Source: Gluconacetobacter johannae
GTDB lineage: Bacteria; Pseudomonadota; Alphaproteobacteria; Acetobacterales; Acetobacteraceae
DNA length: 64,000 nucleotides
Assembly (NCBI RefSeq): GCF_014174305.1
Contig: NZ_JABEQH010000013.1
Coordinates: 1-64,000 of the forward strand
Reading direction: 5' to 3'
Shown here: piece after piece, positions 1-8,347 of the stretch
How the letters are laid out: every line of letters starts with the position of its first letter
Numbering within the stretch: the stretch's first letter is position 1
The notes under the pieces: generated by a model
Told to the model about the DNA's origin: nothing
The model's database searches: none
The model's input: the letters and a program-made list of their open reading frames with translations, nothing else
Translations under genes and position numbers: made by a program

Positions 1-189
1 CGTCGTCGAGACCGCGTCCACCGTCTCGGCCCGCAGTTCCTCGGCCAGCTGCTTCAGCTGCTCCACCGACAGGTTCCGCAGGTCCGCCGGATAGGCCACC
101 CGGTCCAGCAACGCAAAACGCCCGTGCGTCGGAACCGACGCCGTACGCGCGCTTCCCGTCGGCTGCCCCTCTGACTTCTGCTGGGTCAT
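1..189 (-). CDS. dxs: 1-deoxy-D-xylulose-5-phosphate synthase (N-terminal fragment)
   Basis: The N-terminal 63 residues are visible; the rest lies beyond the window edge. After a variable Gln/Ser/Thr-rich leader the protein reads [19 protein letters not shown] followed by an [14 protein letters not shown] segment. This is the conserved opening of Dxs, just before its thiamine-diphosphate-binding core. Dxs condenses pyruvate and glyceraldehyde 3-phosphate in the first step of the MEP isoprenoid pathway. It lies 5 bp downstream of ispA on the same strand, so xseB-ispA-dxs is very probably one transcript, an order common in proteobacteria. No catalytic residues can be checked because of the truncation. 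Confidence 0.9.
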   Translation of the reverse strand, partial: MTQQKSEGQPTGSARTASVPTHGRFALLDRVAYPADLRNLSVEQLKQLAEELRAETVDAVSTT

Positions 190-194
190 GACTG

Positions 195-1130
195 TCAGCT
201 CCTGCGATCGACCACGTAACGGATGAGATCCCGGAGCCTGTCGGCCTCGGTACCAAAAATATCGAGATGGGATTCAGCCTGTTCGGCCACGCGCCGCGCT
301 TCCCGCGCCGCGCCGTCGACCCCCAGCAGGGCGACGTAGGTGGATTTGCCGGCAGCCTGGTCCTTGCCCGCCGTCTTGCCCAGTTCCTCGGCGCTGGCCG
401 TCGCGTCCAGCACATCGTCCGCGATCTGGAACGCCGCCCCGAGATCGCGCCCGTAAGCCGCGATGCGCGACCGCACCGACAGGTCGGCATTGCCCAGAAT
501 GGCGCCGGATTCGGCGGAATAGCGGATCAGGCAGCCGGTCTTCAGCGCGTGCAGGCGTTCGACGTCCTGCAAGGCGAGGGCGCGCCCTTCTCCCTCCATG
601 TCGATCATCTGGCCGCCGACCATGCCTGCCGCGCCGGATGCGGCGGCCAGGGCGGCGACGAGACCGATCCGGACGACGGCGTCGGGGTGGGTCGCCGTAT
701 CGGCCAGGATCTCGAACGCCATGGTCTGCAGCGCGTCGCCGGCCAGGATGGCCGTGGCCTCGTCGAATTTCCGGTGCGTCGAAGGCTGGCCCCGGCGCAG
801 ATCGTCGTCGTCCATCGCCGGCAGGTCGTCATGGACCAGGGAATAGGCATGCAGCATCTCGACCGACGCCGCGACGCGATAGGCGCCGGATTCGGCGACG
901 CCGAACAGGCTGGCCACCTCGGCCGCCAGATAACCGCGCAGCCGCTTGCCGCCGCCGAGCGTGGCGTAGCGCATGGCGTCCACGACCCGCCCCTCGCTGC
1001 CGGGAACCGGCGGCAGAAGGCTGTCGATCGCGGCCTCGACCGCCGATGCCCGCCTTGCCATGGACGCACGCAGAAGGCTGCCCCGGTCTGCGGAATTTCC
1101 TGTGGGGGCTGTCGCTATTGTCTGGCTCAT
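195..1130 (-). CDS. ispA: Polyprenyl (farnesyl/geranyl) diphosphate synthase
   Basis: The 311-residue protein has the trans-prenyltransferase signature: a first aspartate-rich motif [14 protein letters not shown] and a second one, QIADDVLD. The [10 protein letters not shown] region that binds isopentenyl diphosphate is also present. It should condense IPP with DMAPP and GPP in the cytoplasm to make farnesyl diphosphate for undecaprenol, quinone and hopanoid synthesis. The residues before the first motif match short-chain synthases. It lies 7 bp downstream of xseB and directly upstream of dxs. The exact product chain length cannot be read from sequence. Confidence 0.94.
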   Translation of the reverse strand: MSQTIATAPTGNSADRGSLLRASMARRASAVEAAIDSLLPPVPGSEGRVVDAMRYATLGGGKRLRGYLAAEVASLFGVAESGAYRVAASVEMLHAYSLVHDDLPAMDDDDLRRGQPSTHRKFDEATAILAGDALQTMAFEILADTATHPDAVVRIGLVAALAAASGAAGMVGGQMIDMEGEGRALALQDVERLHALKTGCLIRYSAESGAILGNADLSVRSRIAAYGRDLGAAFQIADDVLDATASAEELGKTAGKDQAAGKSTYVALLGVDGAAREARRVAEQAESHLDIFGTEADRLRDLIRYVVDRRS

Positions 1131-1137
1131 CGGCGCA

Positions 1138-1368
1138 TCAATCCATAGATTTCGTCTCCAGCGTGCCGTCGGCCCGCTGGATGATCGCCTGAACGCGGGC
1201 CTCGGCCTCGTTCAGCTTGCTCTCACAATGTCGTCTCAGGGCGGCGCCACGCTCGTAGGACGCGATCGCGTCCTGCAGCCGGAGCTGCCCGCCCTCCAGT
1301 TGCCGAACGATCTCCTCCAACTGGACGAGGGCGTCTTCGAAGGACAGCAGGGACAGGTCGTCCGTCAT
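1138..1368 (-). CDS. xseB: Exodeoxyribonuclease VII small subunit
   Basis: This 76-residue protein matches XseB in length and pattern: LSFEDALVQLEEIVRQLEGGQLRLQ, then a YERGAALRRHCESKLNEAE coiled-coil region. XseB binds the large subunit XseA to form the nuclease that degrades single-stranded DNA in both directions. xseA is not in the window. The gene precedes ispA and dxs, a conserved association with no known functional link. Confidence 0.93.
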   Translation of the reverse strand: MTDDLSLLSFEDALVQLEEIVRQLEGGQLRLQDAIASYERGAALRRHCESKLNEAEARVQAIIQRADGTLETKSMD

Positions 1369-1506
1369 GGGTGCGGTGCTTCCATCATGAGGCGGGGATT
1401 ACTCCCTGCCGGGCGCATCTGCCAAGGGCATAGGGGGAATGGCAGGAATTTGTGGCGGCTGTGGCTTCCGCGCAACGTGTTCGGAATGCTGGTGGAAAAG
1501 CGCCGC

Positions 1507-1752
1507 CTAGGGTCCGGCGGCCGGGTCGGGACGGCGGCGGATGACAAAGGACAGAATTCCGCCATCCTCGCCGAAAGCGATAAGCGCGTGGCCGGTTTCC
1601 CGGCAGAACGCCTGGAAATCGGCGACGCTGGCACGGTCCGTCGCGATGACGCGCAACCGCTCGCCCGGCTGCATGCCGCGCAGGGTGCGATTGGCCTTGA
1701 GGACGGGAAGCGGGCAACTTAGCCCTTTGACGTCGAGCACGGTCTCGCTCAT
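1507..1752 (-). CDS. TusA/SirA-family sulfur carrier protein
   Basis: The 81-residue protein carries the family signature LSCPLPVLKANRTL (CPxP with Cys13), followed by the two-layer alpha/beta pattern of TusA-like proteins. In this family the first Cys of CPxP carries a persulfide for tRNA thiolation, molybdenum cofactor maturation or other sulfur trafficking. Several paralogues usually exist, so the specific partner is unknown and I give no symbol. It is 138 bp upstream of xseB on the same strand and divergent from the ROK kinase. Confidence 0.85.
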   Translation of the reverse strand: MSETVLDVKGLSCPLPVLKANRTLRGMQPGERLRVIATDRASVADFQAFCRETGHALIAFGEDGGILSFVIRRRPDPAAGP

Positions 1753-1856
1753 GAAAATGGGGGCTCCGACAGGGGCGGCCGCGTCCGGCCTGTGCTGGCG
1801 CGATGTTTACGCCACATTTCTGTGCATTATAGGCTCAAACAGCCAGCGGATAAAAT

Positions 1857-2792
1857 ATGACGAACAACGGGACGGACATGACCGGCTATCGGATCGGCAT
1901 CGATTTCGGCGGAACCAAGATCGAGATCGCGGCCCTCGCGGCCCACGATGGGCGCGAGCTTGTCAGGCGGCGCATCGCCAACCCCGGCCATTACGACGGC
2001 GCGATCCATGCCATCCGGGACCTGGTCGCGGGCGTGGATAGCGAACTGGGCGGCCAGGGCACCGTCGGCATCGGGATTCCCGGGTCGATCAGCCCCGACA
2101 CCGGCGTCATCAAGAACGCAAACGCCACATGGCTGAACAACCAGCCATTCGGCCGGGACCTGACCGCCGCCGTCGGTCGGGAAGTCCGCGTGGAGAACGA
2201 CGCCAACTGTTTCGCCCTGTCCGAGGCGGTGGACGGGGCGGGGGCCGGGAAACGCGTGGTCTTCGGCGTCATCGTCGGCACCGGGATGGGTGCCGGGATC
2301 GTCGTCGACGGCAAGCTTCTGATCGGCGCGCATCACATCGCCGGGGAGTGGGGGCATATTCCGCTGCCCTGGCCCCGACTTGAGGAAATGCCCATGCCCA
2401 AATGTTTCTGCGGAAACGAGGGCTGCCTGGAACGCTTCCTCAGCGGTTCGGCCCTGGCCCAGGACTGGAAGGGGCCAGGCAACCGCAGCACTGCCGGAAT
2501 CGAGGAGCAGGCCGAGGCCGGCGACCAGGCGGCGATCGGCGCGCTGGATCGCTACATGGACCGTCTGGCCCGGGCATGCGCCCTGGCGATCAATTTCCTC
2601 GATCCCGACGTCATCGTCCTGGGGGGAGGGGTGTCGAACCTGAATTCGATCTACGAGCGCGTGCCGCTGCTGATGCCGCGCTATGTCATCACGCCACGCT
2701 GTACCACGCCGATCATACGGAACCGGCATGGGGACAGTTCGGGCGTGCGCGGCGCGGCGTGGCTGTGGTCGAATGACGAGGGCGCGGCCTGA
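1857..2792 (+). CDS. ROK-family sugar kinase (fructokinase/glucokinase-like)
   Basis: The 311-residue protein starts with an ATP-binding motif IGIDFGGTKIEIAAL. It has VENDANCFALSEA (catalytic Asp region), GTGMGAGIVVDG, and the ROK zinc motif EWGHIPL...CFCGNEGCLE. LGGGVSN near the C-terminus is the second phosphate-binding element. It should phosphorylate a hexose, feeding glucose or fructose 6-phosphate into the pentose phosphate and Entner-Doudoroff routes. The sequence looks closest to fructokinase/Mak-type members, but substrate cannot be assigned. A second possible start is the ATG at 1878 (MTGYRIG), preceded by GGGACGG. An 8-bp hairpin follows the gene. Confidence 0.88.
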   Translation: MTNNGTDMTGYRIGIDFGGTKIEIAALAAHDGRELVRRRIANPGHYDGAIHAIRDLVAGVDSELGGQGTVGIGIPGSISPDTGVIKNANATWLNNQPFGRDLTAAVGREVRVENDANCFALSEAVDGAGAGKRVVFGVIVGTGMGAGIVVDGKLLIGAHHIAGEWGHIPLPWPRLEEMPMPKCFCGNEGCLERFLSGSALAQDWKGPGNRSTAGIEEQAEAGDQAAIGALDRYMDRLARACALAINFLDPDVIVLGGGVSNLNSIYERVPLLMPRYVITPRCTTPIIRNRHGDSSGVRGAAWLWSNDEGAA

Positions 2793-2816
2793 ATCGTGCG
2801 ACGAGACTGATCGCGT

Positions 2817-2836
2817 GCCCGCCCGGCAGGGCGGGC
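2817..2836. terminator. Hairpin between convergent ROK kinase and rlmE
   Basis: GCCCGCCC and GGGCGGGC form a perfect 8-bp stem around a GGCA loop, between the two convergent stop codons. No U-tract follows on either strand, so it may be a weak bidirectional terminator or an RNA-protecting hairpin. Confidence 0.5.
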
Positions 2837-2839
2837 CGT

Positions 2840-3622
2840 TCAGGCGTCCCGTCTGATCCGGTCGGGCCGGAACCCCGTGGCCACCACATAAAGCTCGCTC
2901 GATTCCTTGCGGCTGGCCGGTGGCTTGGCATGACGGACGGTGGCGAAGGCCTGCTTCATCGGGGTCAGCATCTGTCGCTCCGACCCGCCCTGGAAGACTT
3001 TGGCCACGAACGCCCCGTTTTCCGCCAGCACCTTGGTCGCGAAATCCAGCGCCAGTTCGGCCAGGCCGATGATGCGGAGATGGTCGGTCGGCGCGTGTCC
3101 GGTCGTATTCGGCGCCATGTCCGACAGCACCAGGTCCGCCGGGCCGCCCAGCAGGGCGATCAGGCGATCGGGCAGGTCGGGGTCGTTGAAATCCCCTTCC
3201 AGGATCGTCGCGCCGGATACCGGGTCGACCGGCAGCAGATCGACGCCGACCACATGCGCCGCACCCCGCTTGACCGCGACCTGCGTCCATCCGCCCGGCG
3301 CCGCCCCCAGATCCACGACCCGCATGCCCGGCCGGATCAGGTGAAAGCGGTCGTCCAGTTCGATCAGCTTGAAGGCCGCGCGGGACCGCCAGCCCTGCTT
3401 GCGCGCGGCCAGGACGTAAGGGTCGTTCAGTTGCCGGTTCAGCCAGCGCTGCTGGGCGGTCGTGCGGCCACGGGCCGTACGCAGCGACACCGCCTGCGCG
3501 CGCGTGGTCTTCGCCGCACCCGAATCCGCCTGTGCGGATGTGCCGCCCGGCGTCGCGCTGCTGGAAAGGGACTTGCCGGGAACCCGCGACTTGCCGCCTC
3601 CGGCCGAGGAACGGCGCGTCAT
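2840..3622 (-). CDS. rlmE: 23S rRNA (uridine-2'-O) methyltransferase RlmE/FtsJ
   Basis: The SAM-binding motif VVDLGAAPGGWTQVA lies near residues 102-116. The K-D-K-E catalytic tetrad of FtsJ enzymes is visible: RAAFKLIEL (K85), VLSDMAPN, FVAKVFQGG and SSELYVVATGF. The enzyme methylates the 2'-OH of the A-loop uridine in 23S rRNA (U2552 in E. coli) late in 50S assembly. At 260 residues it has an N-terminal extension of about 50 residues, rich in Ser, Gly, Lys and Arg, compared with the E. coli enzyme. Its start codon overlaps the ppx/gppA stop by 4 bp (ATGA), so the two are coupled. Confidence 0.94.
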   Translation of the reverse strand: MTRRSSAGGGKSRVPGKSLSSSATPGGTSAQADSGAAKTTRAQAVSLRTARGRTTAQQRWLNRQLNDPYVLAARKQGWRSRAAFKLIELDDRFHLIRPGMRVVDLGAAPGGWTQVAVKRGAAHVVGVDLLPVDPVSGATILEGDFNDPDLPDRLIALLGGPADLVLSDMAPNTTGHAPTDHLRIIGLAELALDFATKVLAENGAFVAKVFQGGSERQMLTPMKQAFATVRHAKPPASRKESSELYVVATGFRPDRIRRDA

Positions 3623-4662
3623 GGACGGGAGACGCCCGCCGTGGTCAGCCTGGACCCTGCATAGGGCAGGGCGGTGGGAAATGGCGACAGGGGCGCCATG
3701 GTCGAATCGTTAATCATGCGTAGCAGCATACCATCGCGCAGCCCGCGATCCGCCACGACGATCTCGGGCACCGGCCATATTTTGTGGATGGCCTCGAAAA
3801 TCGCGCATCCCGGCAGGACATACAACGCGCGTTCCGGCCCGACGCAGGAATGCTGCCGCAGGCCGTCCGGGCCGATTTCCGCCAGGGTCCGGATGGCCGC
3901 CAGGGCCGCGTCGGCGGAGAGGATGGTGCCATCGACCGCAGCCCGGCTGTAGCGCGCCAGCGACAGGGCGATGCTGGCCAGGGTCGTGATGGTGCCGCTG
4001 GTTCCCATCAGGCTGACATTGCCGCGGCTGATTTCCCGGCCGATGCAATGGACGTCCTCGAACGCGCGCAACTGCCGCGTCACGGTATCGACCATGTGGC
4101 GGTAGCCGTCCTCGGTGAAGGCCGTATCGCCGAACTGCTCGGCCAGGGTGATGACGCCTACCGGCAGGCTGATATAGCCGATCAGGTCCTGGCTGCGCGA
4201 CCGTCGCTCGGTCCGCACCCACGCCACTTCGGTCGAGCCGCCGCCGATGTCGAACAGAACGGCGCGGTTGCGCGCGGGGGACAGTCTCTCATCGTGCAGA
4301 AGCGCCGCACAGCTGTCCATGGCCAGCTCGGCTTCCTCGCGCGGCGAGATCACGCCGATATCCAGGCCCGTTTCGCGCCGGACGCGCTCGAGAAAGGCGG
4401 CGCCGTTCCCGGCGCGGCGGCAGGCCTCGGTCGCCACCGCGCGATACCGGCGCAGCCGGCGGCGCCCCATACGCGCGGCACAGATTTTCAACGCGTCGAT
4501 GGTCCGGTCCATCGCGTGCTGTTCCAGCAGCCCCGTCCGTTGCAGGCCGGCGCCCAGCCTGACGATACGGCTGAAACTGTCGACGACGCGGAATCCGTCG
4601 GCCGACGGCGTCGCGATCATCAACCGGCAATTGTTCGTCCCGAGGTCGATGGCAGCGTACAT
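3619..4662 (-). CDS. Ppx/GppA-family exopolyphosphatase/guanosine pentaphosphatase
   Basis: From MYAAIDLGTNNCRLMIA the protein is 347 residues long. It has the ASKHA phosphate-binding loop at the N-terminus, LFDIGGGSTEVAW (second loop with catalytic Glu) and MGTSGTITTLA. Family members hydrolyse polyphosphate and/or pppGpp; this short form lacks the extra C-terminal domain of E. coli Ppx. An upstream in-frame ATG at 4752 would add 30 residues without family character, so I prefer 4662. It is coupled to rlmE by a 4-bp overlap, an arrangement known in other alphaproteobacteria. Confidence 0.88.
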   Translation of the reverse strand: MYAAIDLGTNNCRLMIATPSADGFRVVDSFSRIVRLGAGLQRTGLLEQHAMDRTIDALKICAARMGRRRLRRYRAVATEACRRAGNGAAFLERVRRETGLDIGVISPREEAELAMDSCAALLHDERLSPARNRAVLFDIGGGSTEVAWVRTERRSRSQDLIGYISLPVGVITLAEQFGDTAFTEDGYRHMVDTVTRQLRAFEDVHCIGREISRGNVSLMGTSGTITTLASIALSLARYSRAAVDGTILSADAALAAIRTLAEIGPDGLRQHSCVGPERALYVLPGCAIFEAIHKIWPVPEIVVADRGLRDGMLLRMINDSTMAPLSPFPTALPYAGSRLTTAGVSRP

Positions 4663-4919
4663 GCCAGGGATTCCGTGATTCGTCGTGAATCCGGAGGCAT
4701 GGGAGAATGGCGGTCTCTCCTGGCTATCGCGCCAGGACATGCTGTTGTCCATCGGGCGGTTCCCTTGCCGCTGCTGGATTCATAGTGGAGTTCCAGCCGC
4801 GCGAAGGGCAAGTCAAATATGCCGCATGCAAGAAACTTCGTCACAAAGGTGCTTGTCACGTCGATCCACCGATGCTATCAGCCGCTCACCGCACGGCACT
4901 ACCGGCCGAAAGGCAGTGT

Positions 4920-4993
4920 TGGGGGATAGTTTAGCGGTAGAACTACCGGCTCTGACCCGGTCAGCCCTGGTTCGAATCCAGGTCCCCCAGCCA
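4920..4993 (+). tRNA. tRNA-Gln (anticodon CTG), CCA encoded
   Basis: The full cloverleaf can be drawn: acceptor TGGGGGA pairs with TCCCCCA, with discriminator G and an encoded CCA. The D-arm is GTTTAGCGGTAGAAC. The anticodon stem ACCGG/CCGGT holds the loop CTCTGAC, giving anticodon CTG, which reads CAG. The T-arm is CCTGG-TTCGAAT-CCAGG. The weak terminal T-A pair and a U-starting acceptor are typical of bacterial tRNA-Gln. Confidence 0.95.
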
Positions 4994-5435
4994 TTTCCCT
5001 GAAAACCAGTAAAATCGAGTATTTGGAAGCGCCCGATTCCGGGCGCCTCTGTGGAAGGCCGTGGGCAATCCCAGGTCGGCCATATCGCGCGCGCGTAGGC
5101 AGGCGTCACGGGTTTTCGTGATAAAACCTGCAGGCCCAAAGAATTCGGTTCAAACCGCTTCGGATGGCCGAAGAAACCCGTCCTCACGCGATTTCGCCAG
5201 CTATAAAATGGTGACACCTGGTCGAGAACTTTTCTCTCCATCAAGCGTATCGCAACCTGCCGCGACCAGACCGATAGCGAACCCGGCCTTAATATTCCTT
5301 ACTGTCCCGCTCTCGGTCATCGAATAAATTTCAATGGAATTTTGATAATTTATTTACAAATACAATCGAAACTTCAGCCTTCGATCCTTATTTTTACAGG
5401 TAAATGGAAGCATAGAATTCAAATTTTTTGGCCCG
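4994..5435. other. Gene-free stretch between tRNA-Gln and chemoreceptor
   Basis: About 440 bp without a convincing gene. A perfect 7-bp hairpin (GCGCCCG, loop ATTC, CGGGCGC) at 5029-5046 lies 36 bp after the tRNA but has no U-tract. Base composition falls sharply after about 5290, with runs such as TTTATTTACAAATACAA. That part probably contains the promoter of the chemoreceptor gene. I see no integrase, direct-repeat copy of the tRNA 3' end or transposase remnant here. Confidence 0.6.
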
Positions 5436-7022
5436 ATGAATTTGCCTAGAGGACATGCCTTCACCGTCTTTGTTGCTCCTTCCTGCTATCTGAACGAAGT
5501 GCTACGGGAGTTTGAATTGACCAAGACCAATAATGATCGCCTGGCAAAAAACACGCAAAATCGCGGACAAAAACTGGATGATATAAGACAGCGTCTGGAA
5601 TTCATGGATCTGACCGACGACAGTCTCCAGACCATTCGCTCCATGCAGGCGCTCATCGACCGGGAAATTCCGATCGCGCTTGAAAGCTTTTACAGGCAGG
5701 TGCGGAAAACGCCGGAAACCCGAAGATTCTTTTCTTCTGAAATGCAAATGCAGCATGCCAAAGGTGCACAGTCCAATCACTGGAAGAACATCTCGGCGGC
5801 AAATTTCGGCGCGGAATATTCGGCCCAGGTTCGTGAGATTGGCGCGGTTCATGCCCGTATCGGTCTGGAGCCAAGATGGTATATCGGCGGGTACGCCGTC
5901 GTTCTCGACCATCTCATTCATGCCATTACGGAAGAGCTAGTCCCAAAAAAAGGCCTGTTTTCGAGAGGAGGCACCGTCTCCGCCCAAAAGCTGGGGGACG
6001 CGATCGGCAGCCTGTGCAAGGCCGTTCTGCTCGATATAGATCTGGCACTTTCAGTCTATTATCCGGACGTCACGGAAAAGGCGGTGCGGGCCACCAGGGA
6101 TGAGGCGATCGAAAAAGAGCAGACTCTGGTTTCGCGGAGTTTCGGATCCGTCATCAGTCAGATCGCTGACGGGGACCTGACGGGCAGGGTGCATGGAGAC
6201 CTGCCCCTGTTCTATATCCCCTTACGCGACAACCTCAATGCGGCCGTTGAATCCCTGCGCGCCACGCTGGAAGTCGTGAACGCAACAGCGCAGACCATAG
6301 ACACGACGGCCACCCAGATTAATGGCGCGGCGCAGGATCTGTCTCATCGGACGGAGCGGCAGAAGTTTTCCGTGGAAAAGACGGCCGCGTCGATCGAACA
6401 GATAACCTCGACCGTTACCTTGACCGCGGCGCGGGTGGCGGAGGCTCATGCCCTTGTTACCGATTGCCAGACCATTACAGAGCAGTTTGGTGTCATGGTA
6501 AACGGGGCGACCGGTTCAATGGCCGAGATCGAACGGTCATCCAACGCGATCAGCACGATTACCGATGTCATGGATGCGATAGCCGTCCAGACCCATCTTC
6601 TGGCGCTGAACACGAGTGTCGAGGCGGGTCGCGTGGGAAACGGCGGCGCGGGCTTCAAGGCGCTTGCCCAGGAAATCCGGGAACTCGCCCGCCGTGCGGG
6701 AGAAGCCTCGAAAGACGTCAGGAAGCTCGTCACCGCGTCACAAAGTCAGGTCACGGCGGGGGCTCTGGTCATGGAAGGCATCAATTCCGGGATGCAGACC
6801 ATTATCACGCGCGTGACAAAGATAAGCGACCATTTGAAAGCCATTGCGGATGCGGCACAGGAGCAGGCCCAGGCGCTCCATAATATAAACGGCGCGGTGG
6901 CGACAATCGACCAGGGTACCCGGCAGAATGCGGCGATGGTCGAACAGACCTCGGCGGCGAGTGCCGACCTGGCGGGAAAAGCCGTTCATCTTCGCGATAT
7001 TCTTGAAACCTTCCAATTATAG
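5436..7022 (+). CDS. Soluble globin-coupled methyl-accepting chemotaxis protein (HemAT-like aerotaxis receptor)
   Basis: The 528-residue protein has no membrane helix. Residues about 45-170 form a protoglobin sensor domain: RLEFMDLTDDSL, KTPETRRFF and GAVHARIGLEPRWYIGGY, with His139 as the likely proximal haem ligand. A HAMP-like linker (IADGDLTGRV, 243-251) follows, then a signalling domain (about 280-528). Such receptors bind O2 and control CheA in aerotaxis. The hairpin tip (residues 381-420) reads AIAVQTHLLALNTSVEAGRV, then GNGGAGFKALAQEIRELARR. It is recognisable but diverges from the usual LALNAxVEAARAGExGRGFAVVAxEVR. Upstream DNA and the first 60 codons are AT-richer than the surroundings. 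No che genes are nearby. An internal start at M57 is possible. Confidence 0.9.
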   Translation: MNLPRGHAFTVFVAPSCYLNEVLREFELTKTNNDRLAKNTQNRGQKLDDIRQRLEFMDLTDDSLQTIRSMQALIDREIPIALESFYRQVRKTPETRRFFSSEMQMQHAKGAQSNHWKNISAANFGAEYSAQVREIGAVHARIGLEPRWYIGGYAVVLDHLIHAITEELVPKKGLFSRGGTVSAQKLGDAIGSLCKAVLLDIDLALSVYYPDVTEKAVRATRDEAIEKEQTLVSRSFGSVISQIADGDLTGRVHGDLPLFYIPLRDNLNAAVESLRATLEVVNATAQTIDTTATQINGAAQDLSHRTERQKFSVEKTAASIEQITSTVTLTAARVAEAHALVTDCQTITEQFGVMVNGATGSMAEIERSSNAISTITDVMDAIAVQTHLLALNTSVEAGRVGNGGAGFKALAQEIRELARRAGEASKDVRKLVTASQSQVTAGALVMEGINSGMQTIITRVTKISDHLKAIADAAQEQAQALHNINGAVATIDQGTRQNAAMVEQTSAASADLAGKAVHLRDILETFQL

Positions 7023-7136
7023 GATCCGGCGGCGCGAATGCGGGCCGACGTCAGGAATGGCGATAGCCTTCAAGGTTGCCATACGCATACGAGGTGGACA
7101 GCAGCGTCCCTGGGGGGATACTCACCGGCGTATCGT

Positions 7137-8300
7137 ATGGAGAAGATGCTGTTGCGGTACTGTATTGTAGGCGCTGGTTTCAGCGGAGCCATCATGGCCC
7201 GCGCCCTTGCCGAAGCCGGTCACAAGGTCCTGCTGCTGGACGAACGGTCGCATGTGGCGGGAAACTGCCATACCAGCCGCGACGGCGAGACCGGGGTCAT
7301 GGTCCATCGGTTCGGACCGCATATCTTCCATACCGCCGACGAACGGGCATGGACCTACATCAATCGTTTCGGCGTGATGAAGCCCTACGTCAACCGGGTC
7401 AAGGCGCAGTCGCAGGGCCGGATCTACAGCCTGCCCATCAACCTGATGACCATCAACCAGTTCTTCGGCACGACGCTACGCCCCGACGAGGCCCGGCAGT
7501 TCATCGCCGCGCGCGCCGATGCGTCCATCACCGCGCCCCAATCGTTCGAGGAGCAGGCGCTGTCGATGATCGGTCCGGAATTGTACCGGGCGTTCTTCCA
7601 TGGCTATACCAAGAAGCAGTGGGGGGTGTCGCCGACGGCGCTTCCGGCCTCGATTCTCAAGCGTCTGCCGGTTCGCTTCAACTACGACGACAATTATTTC
7701 AGCCATCCGTGGCAGGGCATGCCCCAGGACGGCTACACCGCCATCATCGAGAACATCCTGAAGACCGACGGGATCGAACTGCGTCTCGGCCAGTCGTTCG
7801 AGACGGTGGACGAGCGTTTCGCCCATGTCTTCTACACCGGGCCGATCGACCGGTATTTTTCCTACGCCCTGGGGCGCCTCGGCTACCGGACCCTCGATTT
7901 CGAGGCCTTCGTCGCCGACGGGGATTACCAGGGCACGGCGGTCATGAATTACTGCGACGAGACCGTGCCCTATACCAGGATCACGGAACACAGGCATTTC
8001 GCGCCGTGGGAGCAGGATCGTTTCACCCGCACCGTCTGCTTCCGCGAATACAGCCGCCAGGCCGGCGCGGACGACGTTCCGTACTACCCCATCCGTCAGG
8101 TCGGCGAGAAGGCGCTACTGACCCGCTATATCGAGATGGCGCGCGCGACGCCGGGCGTGTCGTTCATGGGGCGGCTGGGAACCTATCGCTACCTGGATAT
8201 GGACGTAACGATCTCGGAAGCCCTGGCGGCATCCGATCGCGTGTTGGATCTCGCGCGGCAGGGCGGCGTTATCCCGACCTTCTTCGTCGATCCGTCCTGA
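7137..8300 (+). CDS. glf: UDP-galactopyranose mutase
   Basis: The protein opens with an FAD-binding Rossmann motif, RYCIVGAGFSGA. It contains diagnostic Glf segments: VHRFGPHIFHT, YTKKQWG and YTGPIDRYF. A C-terminal EYSRQ...PYYPI block is also present. The flavoenzyme converts UDP-galactopyranose to UDP-galactofuranose, the donor for galactofuranose in O-antigen or exopolysaccharide. About 387 residues from the ATG at 7137; the ATG at 7146 is an equally plausible start, and neither has a clear Shine-Dalgarno. It stands alone with no glycosyltransferases beside it, unlike typical polysaccharide clusters. Confidence 0.93.
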   Translation: MEKMLLRYCIVGAGFSGAIMARALAEAGHKVLLLDERSHVAGNCHTSRDGETGVMVHRFGPHIFHTADERAWTYINRFGVMKPYVNRVKAQSQGRIYSLPINLMTINQFFGTTLRPDEARQFIAARADASITAPQSFEEQALSMIGPELYRAFFHGYTKKQWGVSPTALPASILKRLPVRFNYDDNYFSHPWQGMPQDGYTAIIENILKTDGIELRLGQSFETVDERFAHVFYTGPIDRYFSYALGRLGYRTLDFEAFVADGDYQGTAVMNYCDETVPYTRITEHRHFAPWEQDRFTRTVCFREYSRQAGADDVPYYPIRQVGEKALLTRYIEMARATPGVSFMGRLGTYRYLDMDVTISEALAASDRVLDLARQGGVIPTFFVDPS

Positions 8301-8306
8301 TCGTTC

Positions 8307-8341
8307 CCCCCGACAATCGCGCGGTGCGAAAGTCGGGGGGT
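8307..8341. terminator. Bidirectional hairpin between glf and eda
   Basis: CCCCCCGAC (8307-8315) and GTCGGGGGG (8333-8341) form a perfect 9-bp stem. A small inner TCGC/GCGA stem sits in the loop. It lies between the convergent stop codons of glf and eda. Confidence 0.6.
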
Positions 8342-8347
8342 GTCCAT

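Noticed and set aside
4685-5327. Several short open frames on both strands around the tRNA gene
   Set aside because: They cross the tRNA or the gene-free stretch, have no RBS, and their sequences match nothing recognisable.
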